In this document: one piece after another, positions 1 through 12,374 of the stretch
Layout: each line of letters starts with the position of its first letter
Position numbering within the stretch: position 1 is the stretch's first letter
DNA from: Pleurodeles waltl
Taxonomy: Eukaryota; Chordata; Amphibia; Caudata; Salamandridae
Length of the DNA: 64,000 nucleotides
Reading direction: 5' to 3'
Assembly: GCF_031143425.1 (NCBI RefSeq)
Contig: NC_090437.1
Location: forward strand, 1,181,198,863 to 1,181,262,862
The notes under the pieces: model-generated
What the model saw: the letters and a program-made list of their open reading frames with translations, nothing else
Told to the model about the DNA's origin: nothing
Database searches by the model: none
Translations under genes and position numbers: made by a program

Positions 1-154
1 CTTGTTCACTATCACCATAACACTGGCACGACTTACCACAGATGGAACAGTGTCAGGTCATGTAATACACGCATTTGTGCTTGGCACAACACAGCAGCCA
101 CACAGCACTTAATTGTAATGGAGGTATGGACAGAAGTTCCTTCTTACCTTAGTG

Positions 155-1285
155 TCATTGGAAGTACTGCAGTATCAGATGTGTCCTGATGTCATCCTCC
201 TCCTCAGCCTCCTCACTGTCTTCAGTGTCCTCTGCTGCCACAGGTGCATTGTCTTCCCCCTCCTCCTGAAGAAATGGCACATGGCGTCTGAAGGACACAT
301 TGTGCAGCATGAAGCAAGCCACCACTATCTGGCAGATCTTCCCAAGGGCGTAGAGTAAGGATCCACCAGTTACACGGAGGCACCGGAACCTACCATTTTA
401 GTATCCCAAAACTATGTTCAATGATCCTTCTGGTACACCCATGTGCTTCATTGTACCGAATTTCTGCCCCTGTCCTCGGATTCCTGACTGGGGTCAACAG
501 CCAGGACAGGTTTGGGTAGTTGGAGTCACCTGGAAGTAGTGAAAGACACACATTACTCATGTACAATGGCAGAGGGTACAACTTCAGGTGGCATACAGTG
601 ACATACATTGTGTGAAAACTCATGCTTACCTATGAGCCACACTCTTTCCCTCTGTAGTCGTGCCATCACCTGTTGGACGCTAATATTCCTCAACACATAT
701 GCATCATGCACAGATCCAGGAAACTTGACAGTAATGTGGGAGATGTACTGATCTGCAAGGCACACCATCTGGACATTTATTGAGTGGTAAATCTTCCTAT
801 TCCTGTAGACATGCTCATTTGTCCTGGGAAGGAGAAAGGCAATATGAGTCCTATCAATGGCCCCAATCACATGTGGTATGTTTTCCATGGTGTAGAATGA
901 AGCCTTCACAGTGGGCAAATCTTCACTCTGGGGGCATGAGATATAGTTGATCATCTGTTTCAGCAAGACAGCCAAAACTCCTTTCAGAATCATTCAAAAA
1001 CATTGGCTGTGACATTCCTGCAGCCAAGCCCACAGTCACCTGGAAAGAACCACTTGCCAGGAAGTGTAGCACTAACAGTACCTGCACTGCAGGGGGTATT
1101 GCTGTAGTGCTACGGATATCATGAATCAGATCGGGCTCCAATTGTTGACACAGTTCAGTATTTGTGGCCATGTCCAGACAATAGGTCATTATGATATGCC
1201 GTTCTTCCAGTGTAGCCAAGTCCACTAGGGGTTTGTACGCTGGGGCTTGCCTCCTCCTCCTCTTCTGCAGTGGTTGGTATCTAAG
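155..1285 (-). pseudogene. HARBI1-type transposase, copy A (broken)
   Basis: This is a DDE transposase of the PIF/Harbinger superfamily, which cuts and joins transposon ends in the nucleus. Visible family blocks, read on the minus strand, are QLEPDL near 1,130, GAIDRTH (first catalytic Asp) near 860, the PGSVHDA block (second Asp) near 710, GDSNYPNLSWLLTPVRNP near 510 and RRIIEHSFG (catalytic Glu) near 420. The C terminus ends at ...QYFQ with a TGA at 155-157. The frame is broken near 980, where the two main reading frames meet, and again after 400. An intron probably precedes GDSNYP, as in the other copies. The N-terminal exon was lost in the internal deletion near 1,285. It is not functional. 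Confidence 0.85.
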
Positions 1286-1299
1286 TAAACCAAACATCA

Positions 1300-3150
1300 G
1301 AAGTGAGGATGGCCCAGAAGACTGGGGAGGCCCAGCTGGGGACATCCTCCCAACGAGGCAGGGGTGCCCGTTGGACCTTGACACCCCTAATGGTCCGCAT
1401 ACTGGCGGTAGCCAATCTGGAGTTGGATGGGTTCTTGAGGGCAGCACAGCAGCCACAAGATGGTAAGTACACACTGTACAGAATTATTTCTTGATGTCTG
1501 CCATAGTGGATGGGTGCAAGGTTCCAATCAGTGGATGGCCCAATATGCCCATTTAGGCAATCTTGTAGAGTTTAGCCATGAAGAGTGGTATGTACATTTG
1601 GTATTGACAAGTAGGTGGCATACCATGGCAGACATGGCTTAGTGAGTCCCAGTAGGTGTGCAGATGGTAATGTTTGAGTTCATTTCTGCTGTTGTTCCCA
1701 GGCAATGGTTTCGTATTGTGGTTCATAGTGCACAGTGTTAGTCCCAGTGAGTCCTTGTGATGTGGATGCCATATGTGCTGTTGTTGCTGAAATTGACCCT
1801 GTGCTCCCTTTCTTTCTCCCCCACCCTCTCTCCTTTTCTCATCCTGTCCTTGTGTGCATCAGCATCATCAGATGAAGGAGCAGGGGCACCGGTGAGTGGG
1901 GGAGTTGTAGCCCATGAGACCCAGGAGGCAGAGTCCACCGACACTGAGGGGATCAATGGGTTGGAGGGCGAGGGGAGCACCACGGGGGAGACAGGAGCGG
2001 ATACTACTGACTCTGATTCCACCTCTGATGGAAGCTCCCTGGAGGTGGCGTGCCCCTCTGGGACCACCCTAGCTACATCATCTTCTGCCACCCCCATACC
2101 AGCACAGCCCTCCCAGTAGCTCCCCACCTAGTTGCCTGTGCCCGCTCACCCAGGACGGTGGGCGTCTCCTTCGCCACAGGCACATCAGGCCCAGTCATCC
2201 CTTCTGCCCTCACTGAGAAGGCTATTGGCCTCCTGAGATCCATTTCTATAGGGCAGTCAGCCATAGTGAATGACTCCCAGGGGCTGGCATCCCAGATGCA
2301 GCAATGCAATGCCTACCTGGAGGGCATTCACAGTGGCCTGGCTGCCCTACAGAGATCATTTCAGGCTCTGGCCTCCTCTTTGATGGCAGCCAGTGTCCCT
2401 GGTTCTTCCATCCCCCCTCCAATTACCTATTCCCAGTCCCAAAGCCCTCTCCCCCACCCATCCCAAACACACAATCAGGCCAGAATGCACCCAAGAAAAC
2501 AGACATGACTCGCACAGACAAGCACAGGCACCACAGATCACACCATAAGCATACACACAGCCAACACACAGTAGCACACACAACAACAGCCATTGCCTCT
2601 ACTGTCTCCCCTCCTCCCTCCTGCAAGTACTGCATCTTCAGTACCAGATCCTACCACCTGTACAGCCTTGCCTACAGTCACCACAACAGCAGACAAGCAG
2701 ACTAGCACCCTATTCACCACATGTACAGTCCTAACCGCCACCATCACAACCACATGTAGCTCACCCACCTCACTTGCAGACAGCACCATAACATACATGC
2801 ACATGACCTGTTTGTCCTTTCCCACCCTGTCTGCCCACCCTCTCCAAAAACACAAATGCTTCCACTCAGACACTCAACAGCCATCCACCTCACACACATA
2901 CACTTTACAGGCACCTGCAACCCAGTCCAGCACACCTACTCCTCCTACAATCACTCCCTCTATCTCCACTCCCACACCTGCTGCCACACCCCACCCTATT
3001 AGACCAAAGAAACCTTTCCTTGCCCCCTTGACCTCTTCCCTCCTCTCCCCGTCCTGCCTGGAAAAGGAAGGTTCCGCTACCCCAGCCCAGTACCTCCAGC
3101 TCCCAGTGCGCTCATGTCCCTCCCCCTGCAGCAGAACCTACCACTAAGGG
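1300..3150 (+). pseudogene. Second Myb/SANT-like gene (Myb-B), copy A, 5'-deleted
   Basis: This is the relic of the downstream Harbinger Myb-like DNA-binding gene. Exon 2 (about 1,300-1,462) retains the end of the trihelix region (motif SQRGRGAR, then LMVRILAVA) and stops at a clean GTAAGT donor at 1,463. Exon 3 starts after a pyrimidine-rich acceptor at 1,863 and joins in phase to an acidic Ser/Thr/Glu-rich stretch (2 x TDSDS-type motifs). That is followed by an amphipathic segment with NAYLEGIHSG near 2,310 and a His/Pro/Thr-rich tail. Exon 1 and the start of exon 2 are deleted. Frameshifts and stops follow 2,100. The partner gene is the divergent transposase. Confidence 0.75.
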
Positions 3151-3802
3151 GCACAAGACTGCCACTCCGACCCCCTGCTCCAAGCCCACTCCTCCACCCC
3201 TAAACAAAAGAGCAAGGACCGCCTCCTCCCAAACCCAAGTCCAAGGTCCCCCTCCCAAGAAAACACCCTCTCACCCCTCATCCCCCAGCCCCCTGAAGTG
3301 CCTGCCTTCTATCATGCTGTCCCTGCCCAGTGGAGTGACTTGGGCTGTCAGGAGTCAACCTGGGCCTTGTACCTTGCCCTGTGGTGGGGGGAATGGTTTT
3401 CTGGCAGCCTGAAGATGTCACCCGCCATGGTCGGTGGTCTGACCACACCGGCGATTCAGGTGGTACATTGACTGTCTATGGGAGGGATCAGTGCCATGAT
3501 CATAAATTGGTGGTCTTCGCCGCCAGTCTGGTGACCGTACTACCGCCATCGCCGACGTGGCGGTCAGCTGACCACCAACATCAAAATAAGGGCCATAGTC
3601 TCCATTATGTATTTGATGAAAGTAAGGTTATTTCCAGGGCGTGGTAGATTATCTTTAGCTTGCATACCAACTTGTCATTGTTCCAAATTTCAAAGCAGAG
3701 GTGTTGGAAGGAGGGCAAAGGGCAGTTTATGCCTGTTTAAGGGTGAACAAGGAGCAATAGATACATGCTGTGCTGCCTCCAACCTTATCAGGTCTATCCA
3801 AT

Positions 3803-4560
3803 TAAATGATGTTGTAGTTGGGAGAAACTAAAATGTCCAGAATAGGTGAGGAGATATCTTTGAGCCATGTTTCAGTTAAGATCAGTAGGTTAGGTTCTTG
3901 TGCAAGAATGAGGTTGGCAATATTAACAGCATGCCGTACCACTGTTCTACAGTTAAGAAGTATAGATTTGATATGTGATTCAGTTACTACATCTTCTTGG
4001 TGTGATGTGGGGATAAGTAATAGATTATCCTTGTTCATAGTTCTCAGATTCAGAATAGGTTCTCTAAATTGGCCAGAGGGAATAGTTTGGATATTGGTCG
4101 ACGAAGGTGATGGATCATTATGGGTTGTGTTGTAAGATAGCAGAAGGTAGTAAATGCCAGCATCAGAAAGATGGTCAGTAATTCTTTGGGGTCTGGAGTA
4201 GTGATTGAGAAGAGTCCTTGATCTCCAGTTAAGGCCAGGATTGGGGTTCATGGTCGAGGTTTCATGCAAGTATTTTCTAGTTTTGTGGGAAGGTTGAATT
4301 GTTTCATGTCTGGGGTTCTGTTAGTCTCATAGGACAGGTTGGGGTTCCATAACTTCTCTACCCTCCAAGAGTAGCAGGTTCTGAAGTTTGGCTTTGACCA
4401 GTTGTAGACCATTCTTAAGATCAGCATGCTTATCCTCAATGGAGGGAGGGTCTGAAGCATGTATGGGTGGGCTGTGGTTAGATGGCGAGGGTGATCCCTC
4501 ATAGTCAGGAATGGTAGTCAGTACGTTGGATTGATCGTTGGAGGTTAAGGAAAGCATAGG
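3803..4560 (-). pseudogene. L2-like LINE fragment with endonuclease start
   Basis: This is the 5' part of a non-LTR retrotransposon on the minus strand. A Pro/Ser-rich segment (about 4,270-4,560) precedes the beginning of an AP-type endonuclease: the LLNCRTV block and TETWL (catalytic Glu region) are visible between about 3,990 and 3,850, typical of the L2/CR1 group. The open frame ends near 3,803, and no reverse transcriptase follows toward the Harbinger end at 3,594, so the copy is truncated on that side. It may belong to the same family as the split L2-like LINE at 11.5-24.5 kb, but the two do not overlap enough to tell. Confidence 0.6.
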
Positions 4561-5550
4561 GTAGGTGACAGGAAGATGATGCGGACTCTTAACTTGTGTA
4601 GAGCAGGTGGAACACAGTAAAGTGTTAGGCAGAGGGTTCAGAGTAACTTCATCAGCTGATTTCTTGTGTTGTAGGGGAGTTACAACCAGAGGGTATGTGA
4701 TCCCGGTGGAAGAGTAAGGCGCCAGTTAGGATAAAGATGTTGTGGTAAAAGGGTTATTAGTAGACTTGCAAATCTCCAGGTTGTTGTAGATTGTGGCTTT
4801 GGAACAATGAGAATTGTGTTTCAATCTATTGCAAACAGAGGGAGAAAGCAAGTCACTCAAGTTGGTTCTAGGAGAGGTGCCGGAGTCTGTATGGTTTGGT
4901 GAGGTAGAAGGGACAATATTACAATATTCAACAAGGTATTTTTAATCATCATAAAGGTATTGTCAAACTGTTCTAGATTTTGATCCAATGTTTGTATAAG
5001 GCCTTGTTGTAAAAGGAGATGGTTATGTTGGCCTTGAAGACAGATGAGGGTGTAATGTAGATTTGCAAACTGTGCTGTATTTTCCTAGTTTTTTAGTTCA
5101 GAGCATAGATATTATGAGTCTTCTCCATTAAGCTCTTCTTTTGGAGTAGAAGATTAGGACATTCACCACAACTCCTTTTGAAGTACAAAAGTGATCGCCA
5201 GAGGTTAGCTTTTCAGGATAATGCTAGAGTAGTTTATCCTTGAAGTTCTAAGCAGCGTTATTTGATAGGTTAGAGGGGTAGTTAATCTTGAAAGCATTAC
5301 AACTCACTAGTGACAGCAGGTTGTCATTGGGACTAGTATTGTTTAGATTCATGGTAGTGACAATGGTATGAGATGACTAGCAGTTTAGGGTGGACAATTG
5401 ATCATCGGTGATCCTTACAGGAAGTATGCCCTAAATACTATGAGCTATGGTGGAAAATGGTAAGAAGGTGGGAGGGTGGATGGAATTTGAAAAACGCTAG
5501 TGGCTCTTCACAAGACCATTACAAGATGGCCAACCAATTTGCAAGGGCAG
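4561..5550. other. Unassigned, probably 5' part of the L2-like LINE
   Basis: I see no open frame of note. On the minus strand the sequence continues the Gln/Leu/Ser-rich composition of the LINE fragment to its left, with scattered short open stretches. It could be a decayed ORF1 or 5' UTR of that element. No terminal repeats or RNA gene are visible. Confidence 0.3.
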
Positions 5551-5569
5551 TATGTTATTGGTCAGCTAA

Positions 5570-5683
5570 TCCTATTTTCATTTCTAAGCCTTGAATTGTA
5601 TACAGTCCTGCTTCAGTTGTGATTAGTCCTGTTTTCCGTTCTGTGCCTTGAATTGTATGCAGTCCTGTTTCAGGTGTGATTAG
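5570..5683. repeat. 57-bp imperfect tandem pair
   Basis: Two neighbouring copies of a 57-base unit share the core GCCTTGAATTGTAT followed by CAGTCCTG and end in GTGATTAG. They differ at several positions. No third copy is visible. Confidence 0.75.
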
Positions 5684-8340
5684 GAGAGAAGGACGCCATT
5701 TTGGGAAGGGACCTTCGTGGGGGACCCAAAAATTAAGGAACAGACTGGACCATAGAGACCTCAACAATAGACTACAAAGCTGGGCAAGGTCAACAGGACA
5801 CCCAAAAGGAACTGCAAAATGGAACCAGAAACAGACAGGACCCTTGATCTGAGCTTTGCTGCCCAGTGGACAAGAGTAACGTAGAGACAGTCCACATTAG
5901 AGGCACCAGATGAAAAACAAAATGGGCGCGCCTGCCCAAGGCAAACTCCATATTGCATGACCAGTCAGGGGTCGCGAGTGTGGATAAGTTTAAAGTGCAC
6001 TCAGCTCGAGGGAATAAAACCTGTTAGGGGGCTGCCTGAGCAGCCATCATCCAGCCCAGGCAAATATGAGTGAACGCAGCATCGCCCGTGGCACCAGGGC
6101 TCCAGAACTGCAGCACCTCGGCTCAGATCAGCCAGCAGCAGCAGGGAGAAAGCGTCAGTAGCAAAAGGTGACCAGGGCACCAAGGGCCATCCACCGGCTC
6201 CACAACCCATGCACTGTATCGCTCGCTGAACACTCAGGTCCAGTCACTCACAGGTTCCATCCTATATCTCTTGGTGTTGGTTTATTTGTCCTGAACGTTC
6301 TGGAGGAGCAGCAGGCATCTTCATCACTGCTCTCGTCGTGCGCACTTAAAGGTGCCATATTGGTTCTCCTGTGCCTAAGCTGAGTTTGCAACAGGCCACA
6401 TTGGACCCTAATTTTCCTGGTCTGCCCCTCTCCTTCATTGGTGCTCCGGTGAGGCAGAGACTCCAGTCAAAAGTCTCTCCCCTAATTCTACCTCAGATTC
6501 TTCCTCAAACCGGGCTCTCTACCTACCCCTGCTCTCCTCGGGTGGAGGGCGTGCTGTTCTACTGTCTTGATGGGCTTCCAGGGTACAAGCAAGCCCTTTC
6601 TCTCCTCTGGTTCATGTTTTTATTCTAAATCTCACCTAGATTGCCTCCTTCGTTCTGAGCTATGCACTGCTCTTCTTAGTTGGGACATGCCTTCAACCTT
6701 GCTCTCTGTTGGTTTTTAACCTAGCTAAGTGTACCTTGTGGCTCACTCCTTTGCACTGGATCCTGGAGGACTGGGGCCTCTTTTATCACCCCTGCTAGTT
6801 GTCTCATTGTCTAGAACCACTATGAGTGTGTGTTCTCTGTGCTACTGAAATTTGGTTACCTGAACACGATGGACTTTGGGCTGAACTTCGTGGAGCTCTA
6901 GCGCTGTACTGAGGTGGTGCTGGGATTGCATGGGATTGTTGGCTTGTTAGTCTGTCATGTCTAGACCTGACAGCCTTTTGTTTGGAAGGGTCCCCCTGGG
7001 CGCCCTCTACCGGCAGGTTGGTGTACCCTAGTGCAGGGATAGAAGGCATTGGGAAGAGCACCTCCATACCTACATACGGCAGGGGAGGTGCAGCTGCCTT
7101 GCTTACTGGTTTTGGTTTAGTGTCATCGGACTGGGCTTCCTCAAAGATGGCCCATAACTCTAGTAATGCCTCTACTTGTTCCTTCTTTTTCCCTGTGTAT
7201 TTTGTTCATATGTATGTTCTTGTGTGTTCTAATATGTTGGTGTCAAAGATTCCCTATTTTACCTAGGGAAACGTCTGTGCCTTAGTGTGTGTGTACAATT
7301 TATGACAAAATTTTCTAAGCATTTTTGCCTGCATGGGGAGCCTGTTTTCCATATGTTTTAGGGGTGATTCCATGATGAATTTGGTTAGTCTTTTATGGGA
7401 TAGTTACTCTTTTCAGTTTTGTTGTTTTTGGGGGATCCTAAACTACACACATTCTAATTTCTCTGTTTTAGAGGATTTTTAAGTTACTCTGGTAATGGGC
7501 AAATATGCACATAGTTCTACTCTGGTAGTGGGAAATATATCCAAATGGATTACTAGTTCTACCCTGGTAGTGGAAAATATATACACAGGGGTTACTAGAT
7601 CTAATGAGATAAACATTATTCACAGACAAATCAAAAATAAACACTTAACAAAAGAAACATGAATGCATATGATGTATGACAACCTAGGAAAAAGTACAAT
7701 TGTTAATTCAAAACAGGATGAAATATGGCATCAAAATAGCAAGGCTTTGGCAATAAAAAGTAATTTGTAAGAATCAGCAATGTCTTCATTAAGTCATCAA
7801 CAAAACACAACACTTAAGGCAAACCACAGTTACATACATTTTCTGGTATAGCACATTGAACCACAACACTCAAGACAAATTACAGTCACATTAATTTACC
7901 AGTGTCACAATATCAGAGTGACACCATTTCAACTTGCACAAAGAAAAGCTGACAAGGCACAAAAAAAAAAGGGGATGGTCTGTCAGAAATACCTTAGTCC
8001 CCTACTAACTCATGCTATCCAGTGACCAGGAGAAGCTCTGCACTGTGCTCGGGAATAAGTAAGCCTGATAATCTTGTTGAGAACAGCTCTGGGGCAAAGA
8101 TAACAATAATTTATATGGAGAAAGAAGGGAATAACTTCAACAACCATAGGCCCTTCTTGGCCAAACACAATCTATGCCTAATCTCCTGGATCCCAATCGT
8201 GTGAATTTATCTTAGAAAACAAACAACAAGAGGTGTCTGGCAATACAGGAGCAGTTCATTTAATTAAACTTTACGGCCTGGAGAGTAGTTACAGAACCTA
8301 GGTCTGAGCACTGTCTCTGAATGGATATACATGTGCAGTA
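5684..8340. other. Unassigned intergenic or old repeat sequence
   Basis: No coding frame is recognised. Around 5,930-6,230 the composition is more GC-rich. Between 7,486 and 7,600 there are three degenerate copies of a roughly 40-base unit containing CTGGTAGTGG. At 7,810-7,915 a roughly 50-base unit containing CAAATTACAGT or CAAACCACAGT occurs twice. I see no LTR or inverted-repeat ends that would define an element. Confidence 0.4.
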
Positions 8341-10476
8341 GGTTTTATTCATTACTCTGAATTCCATAAAATAATAAAAAAAACATTCCTTTCATGGTTA
8401 AAAATGTGAACAGCTGTCATGGAGTCATAAATACAGTTCCAGAAAATGAATGCAGGTGGGCCTTGACCTTGCTTGGACAAAACGTGGGCCAGTGCGCACG
8501 TGTCCAGATGTCCGGCCTGAGGGACGCATGTCTGCTGCATGTGCTGGGAGTGTTGTGTTCTGACTGGCTAAGTGTTCCTAACTATATGTGTCATCTAACT
8601 TTACAGTATTTTTTGGAATGCACACATCCCTTTGGTGATGTGAGTTTTATTGGGGTCAATCTCTGGGTTCCATTGTGATATTGTTGTGGCTATCTGTGGG
8701 ATAGGATCTAGGTTTTCGTGTTTGCGAGTTTCTCTGTCGGCTGTTACATCACCTGTGACCTGTCAGTCAGATACTTCTGAGCCTTGCTGACCTACGTGCC
8801 GGGGTTGACAGAGAGTTCACGAGAGGAGAATCAAATTACGATGATATTATTTTGTTTGTATATATGAATGTATCGCTGTGTGCATCGACAATATTAACAG
8901 GAATATAAAAGAAGACATGCAATGCCACAAGTAAGGTAAATGTGTATTGAGGGATGCAACATTTGTAAGGTTATGTATATAACAATGAACATTACAAAAT
9001 GAACCTTACAACACAGGTAGGTACAACAAGGTCCCATATTAAAAGTTTTACAACACAGTTCTTTACAACACAACTTATAAATCACATAATTTGTATCTCA
9101 CTTACAAATGGAAGAGTTTAAAGGTTAAGGGTAGTATGGTTTCATGGGTGGCTAGAGGTAAAGGGGCAAGTATTTTTGAGGTTCAGGAATGGGTAGAGGT
9201 AAAGGGAAGTAAGGGTTTTTTGGATTCAGAGGTGTGCAAAAGTAAGGGGAAGTAAAGGGTGCTTTTGGGTTCAGTGGTAGAAAGAGGTAAATGGGTTAGG
9301 TATTTTAGTGTTACAGGGTTGGTAAAGGGAGATTAGGGCTCCTTCAAGTTCCTCTGTGGATAGGTGTAATGGGAGGTAAGGGGTTATTAGGGTTTAGAGT
9401 AAGCCCGGGTGGTAAACTCCAATCTGCTCATGGTGTTTTAGGAATTCAGGCCCTTGTCTCTACGCTGAGTAGTACGGAGATCTGAAATTCTAATAGCCTG
9501 CACAAAGCTGAGTTCTTTCTGTTCGTGCATGCAAGATTTGTACTTAGTGATAGCTCACGCGTTCCACAATATTCTTAGGTCGCTAGCGAGCGTGCATAAG
9601 ATTTCGCACCCGCTTGTTCTGCTTCCGGCCGCAAAGGCAACAATATAGTGCCTCAAGCAAGTGCACCTAGAGTTGTTTGTAAAGATGTTTTGGAGTGGAT
9701 TTTCTTCTCCAACGGATCATTTAAGGTGTTTTTCAGTGAAAGAAGGCTTTGTTTTAATCTTTTTTTCCAACAGGAAGGAAATGCCCTAGAGACTCCATTT
9801 TAAAGTTCCTTACCAGCATGTTCCTCCCAGTGCTGTTTCCATCTCACGGCATATTTTTACTTGAATTTTGAGGAGGAAGGATCCCTCTCTTTGTCTGCTG
9901 GTTAGATACCTTTGGATTTAAGGACTTTGTTGCATATTGGTGTTGTTTGTTTGATAGGGCATGCACCAGTATTTCTTTATATTTTATTTTTACAATTCAT
10001 TGTGGTGGGTGGCCTGCCCTTTAAGTAGGGGCCTAGTTACTTTGTTGCATTTCATTGTTCACCTTTTGTAAAGGAAAAATGTTGCACGATTCAGTTCCTG
10101 TTCTCCATGTTTGTTACATTTGCAGTAATCATTGATTTTACTATGTGGCCTAGTCTTCCAAAGGGCAATCCAGCCAGTAGGCCCAATACTAATCATCAAT
10201 GCATGAGAGAAATGTTTCTTGGTATACATTTTTTAAAACATTATTTAGGGCAGGGATGTCATTGGATCAAATTAACAATGTTGGCTTTTGTTTGTACTTC
10301 ATGTTTCTTCTGCAAAAAGTGTAGATAGTGTAGATTGTGAGGTACATTTTAATGCCATAGGAGGATGTGTATTGTTTGTTGTTATAGCTCAGTTAGTTTT
10401 CATGATTTGCATTGTTGAAATAATTGTAGTGTTTTCTTCAGTGTTATTATGCCTCCTTTTCTGGCCAGTGTATGTA
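8341..10476. other. Unassigned sequence with a degenerate minisatellite
   Basis: No gene is recognised. Positions about 9,120-9,400 carry a degenerate repeat of roughly 55 bases built around GGTAAAGGG / AGTAAGGG motifs. The rest looks like old, non-coding sequence. Confidence 0.4.
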
Positions 10477-10503
10477 TGTGTGTGTGTGTGTGAGAGAGAG
10501 AGA
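10477..10503. repeat. (TG)n(AG)n microsatellite
   Basis: A TG run is directly followed by an AG run at the start of the satellite region. It is a simple repeat with no coding meaning. Confidence 0.9.
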
Positions 10504-10540
10504 TAAAGCGTGTTTGTCATCGACCACCATTTGTCTTTGT

Positions 10541-11462
10541 TCTCCATGCCATGTGGCCAGAGACCAATTTGTGTAGTCTGTGCCATAGTCCTGAATGTGT
10601 TCTTTGTTCTCCATGCCTACATGCTTGATGCTGTTGTTTGTCCATGTGGCTGGTTGGTATTTTGTGCAGCCACTCACTGTGATTTTGCCAAAGGCTTGCA
10701 TGTGTTGTTTGTTCTCCATGTCTCCTTCCTTGCTGTTGTTGTTTGATTATCTGGCTGGTGGTCATTTTGTGCATGTGAAACATGTGCCTTTGAATCTGGT
10801 TTGGTTGCACTGAATTAGTCTGGAGATCATCTATCTTAGGAGTGATATACAGAATAGGATCCCAGCCGGGAGCAGAATATTACCCATGGCAACAATACTG
10901 TAAAAGTTGTATTCAGAGCTTTGTATTTTTAAGTTTACTTTGCAAGGAAGACTTGCATATCTTCTTTGTTTCCCATGCCTCCTTGCTCGCAGTCGTTCTT
11001 AGACCATGTGGCTGGTGGCCATTTTGTCATCGAGCAAGTGTGCTTTTGCCATAGGATTCCATGTGTTCTTTGTTCCCCATACTTCCTTGCTCACTGTTGG
11101 TATTTGACAATGTGGTTGGCGGACATTTTACGCATCCAACCAGCATGCTTTTGCAATATGTGTTCTTTGTTCTCCATGCCTCCTTGCTCTCTGTTGTTGT
11201 TTGTCCATGTGGCTGGTGGCCATTTTGTGTATCCAGTCAGTGATCCTTTGCCATAGGCTTGCATGTGTTCTTTCTTTGTTCCCCATGCCTCCTTGCCCCT
11301 TGCTGTTTTACCATGTGGCTGGTGGCCATTTTGTCCATCCAGCCAGCTTCCCTTTGTAATAGGCTTGCATATGTTCTTTGTTTTCCATGCTTCCTTGCTC
11401 CTTGTTGTTGTTGTTGTAGTACCATGTGCCTAGTGGCCTTATTGTGCATCTGGCCAGTGTGT
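10541..11462. repeat. ~100-bp satellite array
   Basis: About eight diverged units, with starts near 10,541, 10,600, 10,706, 10,962, 11,065, 11,162, 11,266 and 11,371. Each contains TTCTTTGTTCTCCATGCCTC, then a GTT-rich stretch, CCATGTGGCTGGTGGCCATT, and an ending near GCCATAGGCTTGCATG. The array is interrupted between about 10,800 and 10,960. Related single units occur at 59,320-59,490, so this is a dispersed satellite and not a local duplication. Confidence 0.85.
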
Positions 11463-12374
11463 CTTAATCAATCAATCAAATAATTTCTTAAGCGCACTAC
11501 TCACCAGGTCGGGTCTTGAGGCACTGGGGGGGGGGGGGAAGTGGCCGGTTACTGCTCTCGAAAAGTAATGTTTTTAGGTGCTTTCTAAATGTTAGTAGGT
11601 CTTGGGTCTTACGTAGGTTAGTGGGGAGGGAGTTCCAGGTCTTTGGCGGAGAGGTGGGAGAAGGATCGGCCGCCGTAGGCGGTGCATTGGATGCTGGGGA
11701 CTGTGGCAAGGGTGAGGTCGGCAGAGCGGAGCTTGGGAGTAGATATGTGGAAGTTTACTTGTTCGTTGAGGTAGGCTGTTCAAGTGTCGTGGAGGGCCTT
11801 GTGAGCATGGACGAGGACTTTGAAAATGATCGTTTTGTTGATGGGCAACCAGTGTAGGGATCTGAGGTGGGTGGATATGTGTTGATGGCCAGGGAGGTTG
11901 AGGATAAGTCGTGGATTCGCTGGAGTTTTCTTTGAAGTTTGGCTGTGGTACCAGCGTAGAGAGTGTTGCCGTAGTACAGTCTGCTTTCTAATAAGGGCTT
12001 GGGTGACTGTTCTTCTTGTTTCTATGGGTATCCATTTGGAAGTCTTGCGTAGCATTTGAAGGGTGTTGAAATAAGAAGATGATATGGCATTGATTTGCCG
12101 GGCCATAGAGAGGGATGAGTCCAGTATGGTGCCAAGGTTGCATGCGTGGGTGGTAGGTGGTGGGTGCTGGGGGTGGTCCGAGGGTGGTGGGCCACCAGGA
12201 GTCGTTCCATGCTGTCTTGTTGGGGACGAAGATGATGATCTCTGTTTTGTTGGAGTTCAATTTGATGTGGCTTGTTGTCATCCATTTGGCGGTGTTGAGG
12301 AGTCCGGCGTGCAGGTTAATCTTGGCAGTGGCTGCGTTCTTGGTGAGGGAGATGATGAGCTGGATGTCGTCAGT
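11463..12374 (-). pseudogene. L2-like LINE, 3' half of reverse transcriptase gene
   Basis: This is the 3' portion of a non-LTR retrotransposon on the minus strand, cut off at 12,374 by a gypsy insertion. Next to the break, the residues that follow the first Asp of the YADD catalytic box can be read (DIQLIISLTKN). Farther along come the C-terminal L2-type blocks LHWLPINK near 11,850 and WNSLPTNLRKT near 11,620. The 3' end carries the tandem 4-mer tail (ATTGATTGATT on the minus strand, 11,466-11,480) that L2-type elements use. Frameshifts separate the blocks. The 5' remainder continues at 23,210. Confidence 0.85.
12370..12374. repeat. Target-site duplication GTCAG, left
   Basis: The five bases before the 5' LTR are identical to the five bases after the 3' LTR (23,205-23,209). 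Removing the element and one copy rejoins the LINE reading frame. Confidence 0.95.

Larger units (their letters stand above)
1..3594. mobile_element. PIF/Harbinger element copy A, right part
   Basis: This is the right part of a Harbinger-type DNA transposon; its left part lies before the window. It contains a minus-strand transposase relic and a plus-strand Myb/SANT-like gene in the same divergent order as the complete copy at 48.76-57.42 kb. The right end reads ...AATAAGGGCC followed by ATA, resembling the right end of that complete copy (...GAGGGCC followed by TTA). Against the complete copy, about 850 bases between the two genes are missing near 1,265-1,310, removing the 5' ends of both. 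Bases 1-154 correspond to the spacer between the first Myb-like gene and the transposase, so a Myb-like gene is predicted just outside the window. Confidence 0.8.

Noticed and set aside
5551..7300. Candidate LTR starting at TGTTATTGG near 5,552
   Set aside because: No matching CA end with a flanking duplication could be found, and no second copy is in the window.
9120..9400. Telomere-like G-rich repeat
   Set aside because: The motif is a degenerate GGTAAAGGG/AGTAAGGG minisatellite of about 55 bases, not TTAGGG.
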